Below, in pieces: positions 6,106-7,418 of a DNA stretch of 7,418 bases; the first letter of the stretch is position 1, and every line of letters begins with the position of its first letter. A program made the position numbers and the translations under genes. The DNA comes from Clostridia bacterium. GTDB lineage: Bacteria; Bacillota; Clostridia; Christensenellales; UBA1242. Below the pieces are notes generated by a model, which saw only the letters and a list, made by a program, of their open reading frames with translations, was not told the DNA's origin and made no database searches. The stretch is from positions 1-7,418 of the forward strand of contig JAFQUU010000043.1 in the NCBI GenBank assembly GCA_017408305.1, given 5' to 3'.

Positions 6106-7305
6106 ATGAAAGACAAAATAATTCTGCATGTTGATGCCAACAGTTTTTATGCTTCTGTTGAATGTGCAAGACACCCTGAACTTAAAAATTTGCCAGTGGC
6201 TGTCAGTGGCAACCCAAAAAAACGCAACGGAATTATTTTGGCAAAAAACGAAATTGCAAAAAAGTGTGGCGTTCAAACTGGCGAGGCAATTTGGCAAGCA
6301 AAAGACAAGTGCCCAAACCTTGTGTGCATATACCCCGATATGCCACTTTACGAAGAATACTCAAAAAAAATGCACAAGATTTTTGAAAAATACACGCACC
6401 TGATTGAAGGCATGGGGCTTGATGAGTGCTGGCTTGATATTACACAAACTGCACATCTTTTTGGAGGGGCAGAAAACCTTGCCACAAAAATAAGGACTGA
6501 AATTAAAGAAAATCTTGGCATAACAGTTTCTGTTGGCATAAGTTTTTGCAAACTGTTTGCAAAACTTGGGTCGGACCTTAAAAAACCCGACGCCCAAACA
6601 GTGATTTCAAGGCAAAACTTTAAAGAGATTGTGTATCCCCTGCCCATTGAAAGCATAATTGGCATTGGGCATAGAAGTGCAAAAAAACTGCACAAAATGA
6701 ATGTGTTTACGCTAGGCGACTTTTTGGAAGTGCCAGCATATATCCTCAAAAACAACTTTAGCGTTGTTTTTTACGAACTTAGAAAAAAACTTTTAGGGTT
6801 TGACAGCGATGAAATTGCAAGCATATACACCCCCACTCCCCCAAAAAGCATTGGCAACGGCACAACAACGCTTGTGGACATTTTTACAAAAGAGGAAATA
6901 CGCTCTACCCTTGTGTTTTTGGCAGAAAAAATCTCTGCAAGGCTTAGGGCAAAAGGGTTTTACGCAAACGCCCTTAGTGTTCATATTCGCACAACCACAT
7001 TTCAGCATAGTGGCAAAAATATAGTGCTCCCAAAAAGCATAAATTCGGCAAAAGATATTGTCAAATACTCTATGGAACTTATTGAAAAGTTTTGGAACTT
7101 TGATGAAAAAATACGCTCTATTCGCATTTCAACGCACCACCTTACAAGTGGCGACTGTACACAACTAACAATCTTTCAAATGGCAGAAGAAAAAAAGTCT
7201 GCCCTAAATGTTGCACTTGATGAAATCAGAAAAAAATATGGCAAGCAGTCAATCCAGCCTGCCAGCATGATTTCCCAAAACCTTGTGCGTGATAATTTTA
7301 GTTAA
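6106..7305 (+). CDS. dinB: Y-family translesion DNA polymerase (DinB/Pol IV-like)
   Basis: This low-fidelity polymerase copies past damaged template bases. The 399-residue product starts MKDKIILHVDANSFYASVE, the Y-family palm opening: Asp10 is a catalytic metal ligand and Tyr15 falls at the steric-gate position. GMGLDECWLDIT supplies the other catalytic acids, Asp106 and Glu107. VSVGISFCKLFAKLGSDLKKPD (about 141-162) is the conserved late-palm block, and PIESIIGIGHRSAKKLHKMNV (about 180-200) is the helix-hairpin-helix thumb region. The little finger follows from about residue 245. QLTIF at 353-357 fits a beta-clamp-binding motif, followed by a tail ending DEIRKKYGKQSI. That internal clamp motif and tail resemble Clostridial DinB/UmuC-like proteins more than E. 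coli Pol IV, whose motif is at the extreme C-terminus. The ATG start is preferred, but a TTG two codons earlier (6100) is equally open. It is transcribed divergently from mtaD, and no terminator hairpin is visible after its TAA. Confidence 0.93.
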   Translation: MKDKIILHVDANSFYASVECARHPELKNLPVAVSGNPKKRNGIILAKNEIAKKCGVQTGEAIWQAKDKCPNLVCIYPDMPLYEEYSKKMHKIFEKYTHLIEGMGLDECWLDITQTAHLFGGAENLATKIRTEIKENLGITVSVGISFCKLFAKLGSDLKKPDAQTVISRQNFKEIVYPLPIESIIGIGHRSAKKLHKMNVFTLGDFLEVPAYILKNNFSVVFYELRKKLLGFDSDEIASIYTPTPPKSIGNGTTTLVDIFTKEEIRSTLVFLAEKISARLRAKGFYANALSVHIRTTTFQHSGKNIVLPKSINSAKDIVKYSMELIEKFWNFDEKIRSIRISTHHLTSGDCTQLTIFQMAEEKKSALNVALDEIRKKYGKQSIQPASMISQNLVRDNFS

Positions 7306-7320
7306 ATTTTAAAGATTTTC

Positions 7321-7348
7321 TTGCAAAAACATCAAAATAAAGTATACT
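7321..7348 (+). promoter_or_regulatory. Probable promoter for the gene entering at the right edge
   Basis: TTGCAA (7321-7326) and TATACT (7343-7348) are spaced 16 nt apart. These are the same two hexamers as in the mtaD promoter candidate. The predicted start is near 7355, almost at the ATG at 7357. The promoter sits within the 51-nt gap after dinB, which holds no other clear signal. Confidence 0.5.
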
Positions 7349-7356
7349 ATAAATAT

Positions 7357-7418
7357 ATGATAAAAAAACTTTTTAGAACAAAAAAATCTTTGTCTATGCC
7401 TGCACCTGTAAGCCCTTA
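7357..7418 (+). CDS. Start of an unidentified protein (cut by window edge)
   Basis: An open frame of 20 complete codons begins MIKKLFRTKKSLSMPAPVSP and runs off the right edge. The basic start followed by a PAPVSPL segment resembles, weakly, the N-terminus of glucose-type PTS EIIA domains (short Lys-rich lead, then an APVSG-like strand), but this is too short to assign. There is no Shine-Dalgarno sequence: the bases before the ATG are AT-only for more than eight positions. With the promoter candidate ending at 7348, the message could be leaderless. A second in-frame ATG occurs at 7396, also without a ribosome binding site. The call rests mainly on the upstream promoter and the open frame, so it may be wrong. 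Confidence 0.4.
   Translation, partial: MIKKLFRTKKSLSMPAPVSP

Noticed and set aside
6348..6755. 135-residue minus-strand open frame within dinB
   Set aside because: It is antisense to the palm domain of the polymerase, with no promoter, ribosome binding site or recognisable domain.
7306..7330. Terminator after the polymerase gene
   Set aside because: Only a 4-bp AAGA/TCTT pairing is possible, without a G/C-rich stem or a T tract.
1..7418. Previously undescribed defence, mobile or biosynthetic system
   Set aside because: All complete genes belong to well-known housekeeping or repair families, and no mobile-element ends, direct repeats or unfamiliar gene clusters were found.

Overview
The window comes from an AT-rich, low-GC bacterium, most likely a member of the Firmicutes (Clostridia-like, possibly an uncultured gut lineage). 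The reasons are a ClpC-type (not ClpA) unfoldase with a UVR-like middle segment, a PlsX/SMC pair, strong AAGGAG-type ribosome binding sites, TAA as the only stop codon seen, and a Y-family polymerase of the type common in Clostridia. The genus cannot be named from the sequence alone. No rRNA, tRNA, CRISPR array, insertion sequence or phage gene was seen.

Layout. Positions 1-6050 are read on the minus strand and hold four closely packed genes. In transcription order these are an MtaD-type amidohydrolase (6050-4785), clpC (4779-2359), plsX (2248-1232) and smc (from 1214, running off the left edge). They look like two transcription units. mtaD and clpC are 5 nt apart, with the clpC ribosome binding site inside the end of mtaD, and the unit ends in a clear intrinsic terminator that overlaps the clpC stop codon. 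plsX then has its own extended -10 promoter, and smc follows 17 nt after plsX. A 55-nt divergent intergenic region (6051-6105) separates mtaD from a plus-strand Y-family DNA polymerase gene (dinB-like, 6106-7305). After a further 51 nt, a new plus-strand reading frame begins at 7357 and leaves the window. No gene-free stretch reaches 300 bases.

How the genes relate. This is a housekeeping and stress neighbourhood rather than a dedicated system. PlsX supplies acyl-phosphate for phospholipid synthesis, SMC compacts and segregates chromosomes, ClpC unfolds proteins for ClpP, the amidohydrolase probably salvages a purine-type nucleoside such as 5'-methylthioadenosine or S-adenosylhomocysteine, and the Y-family polymerase copies past DNA damage. 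I found no convincing undescribed system. The points worth a second look are the unusual gene neighbours (clpC outside ctsR-mcsAB, and plsX directly next to smc), the altered substrate-pocket residues in the deaminase, overlapping divergent control signals, and a possibly leaderless gene at the right edge.
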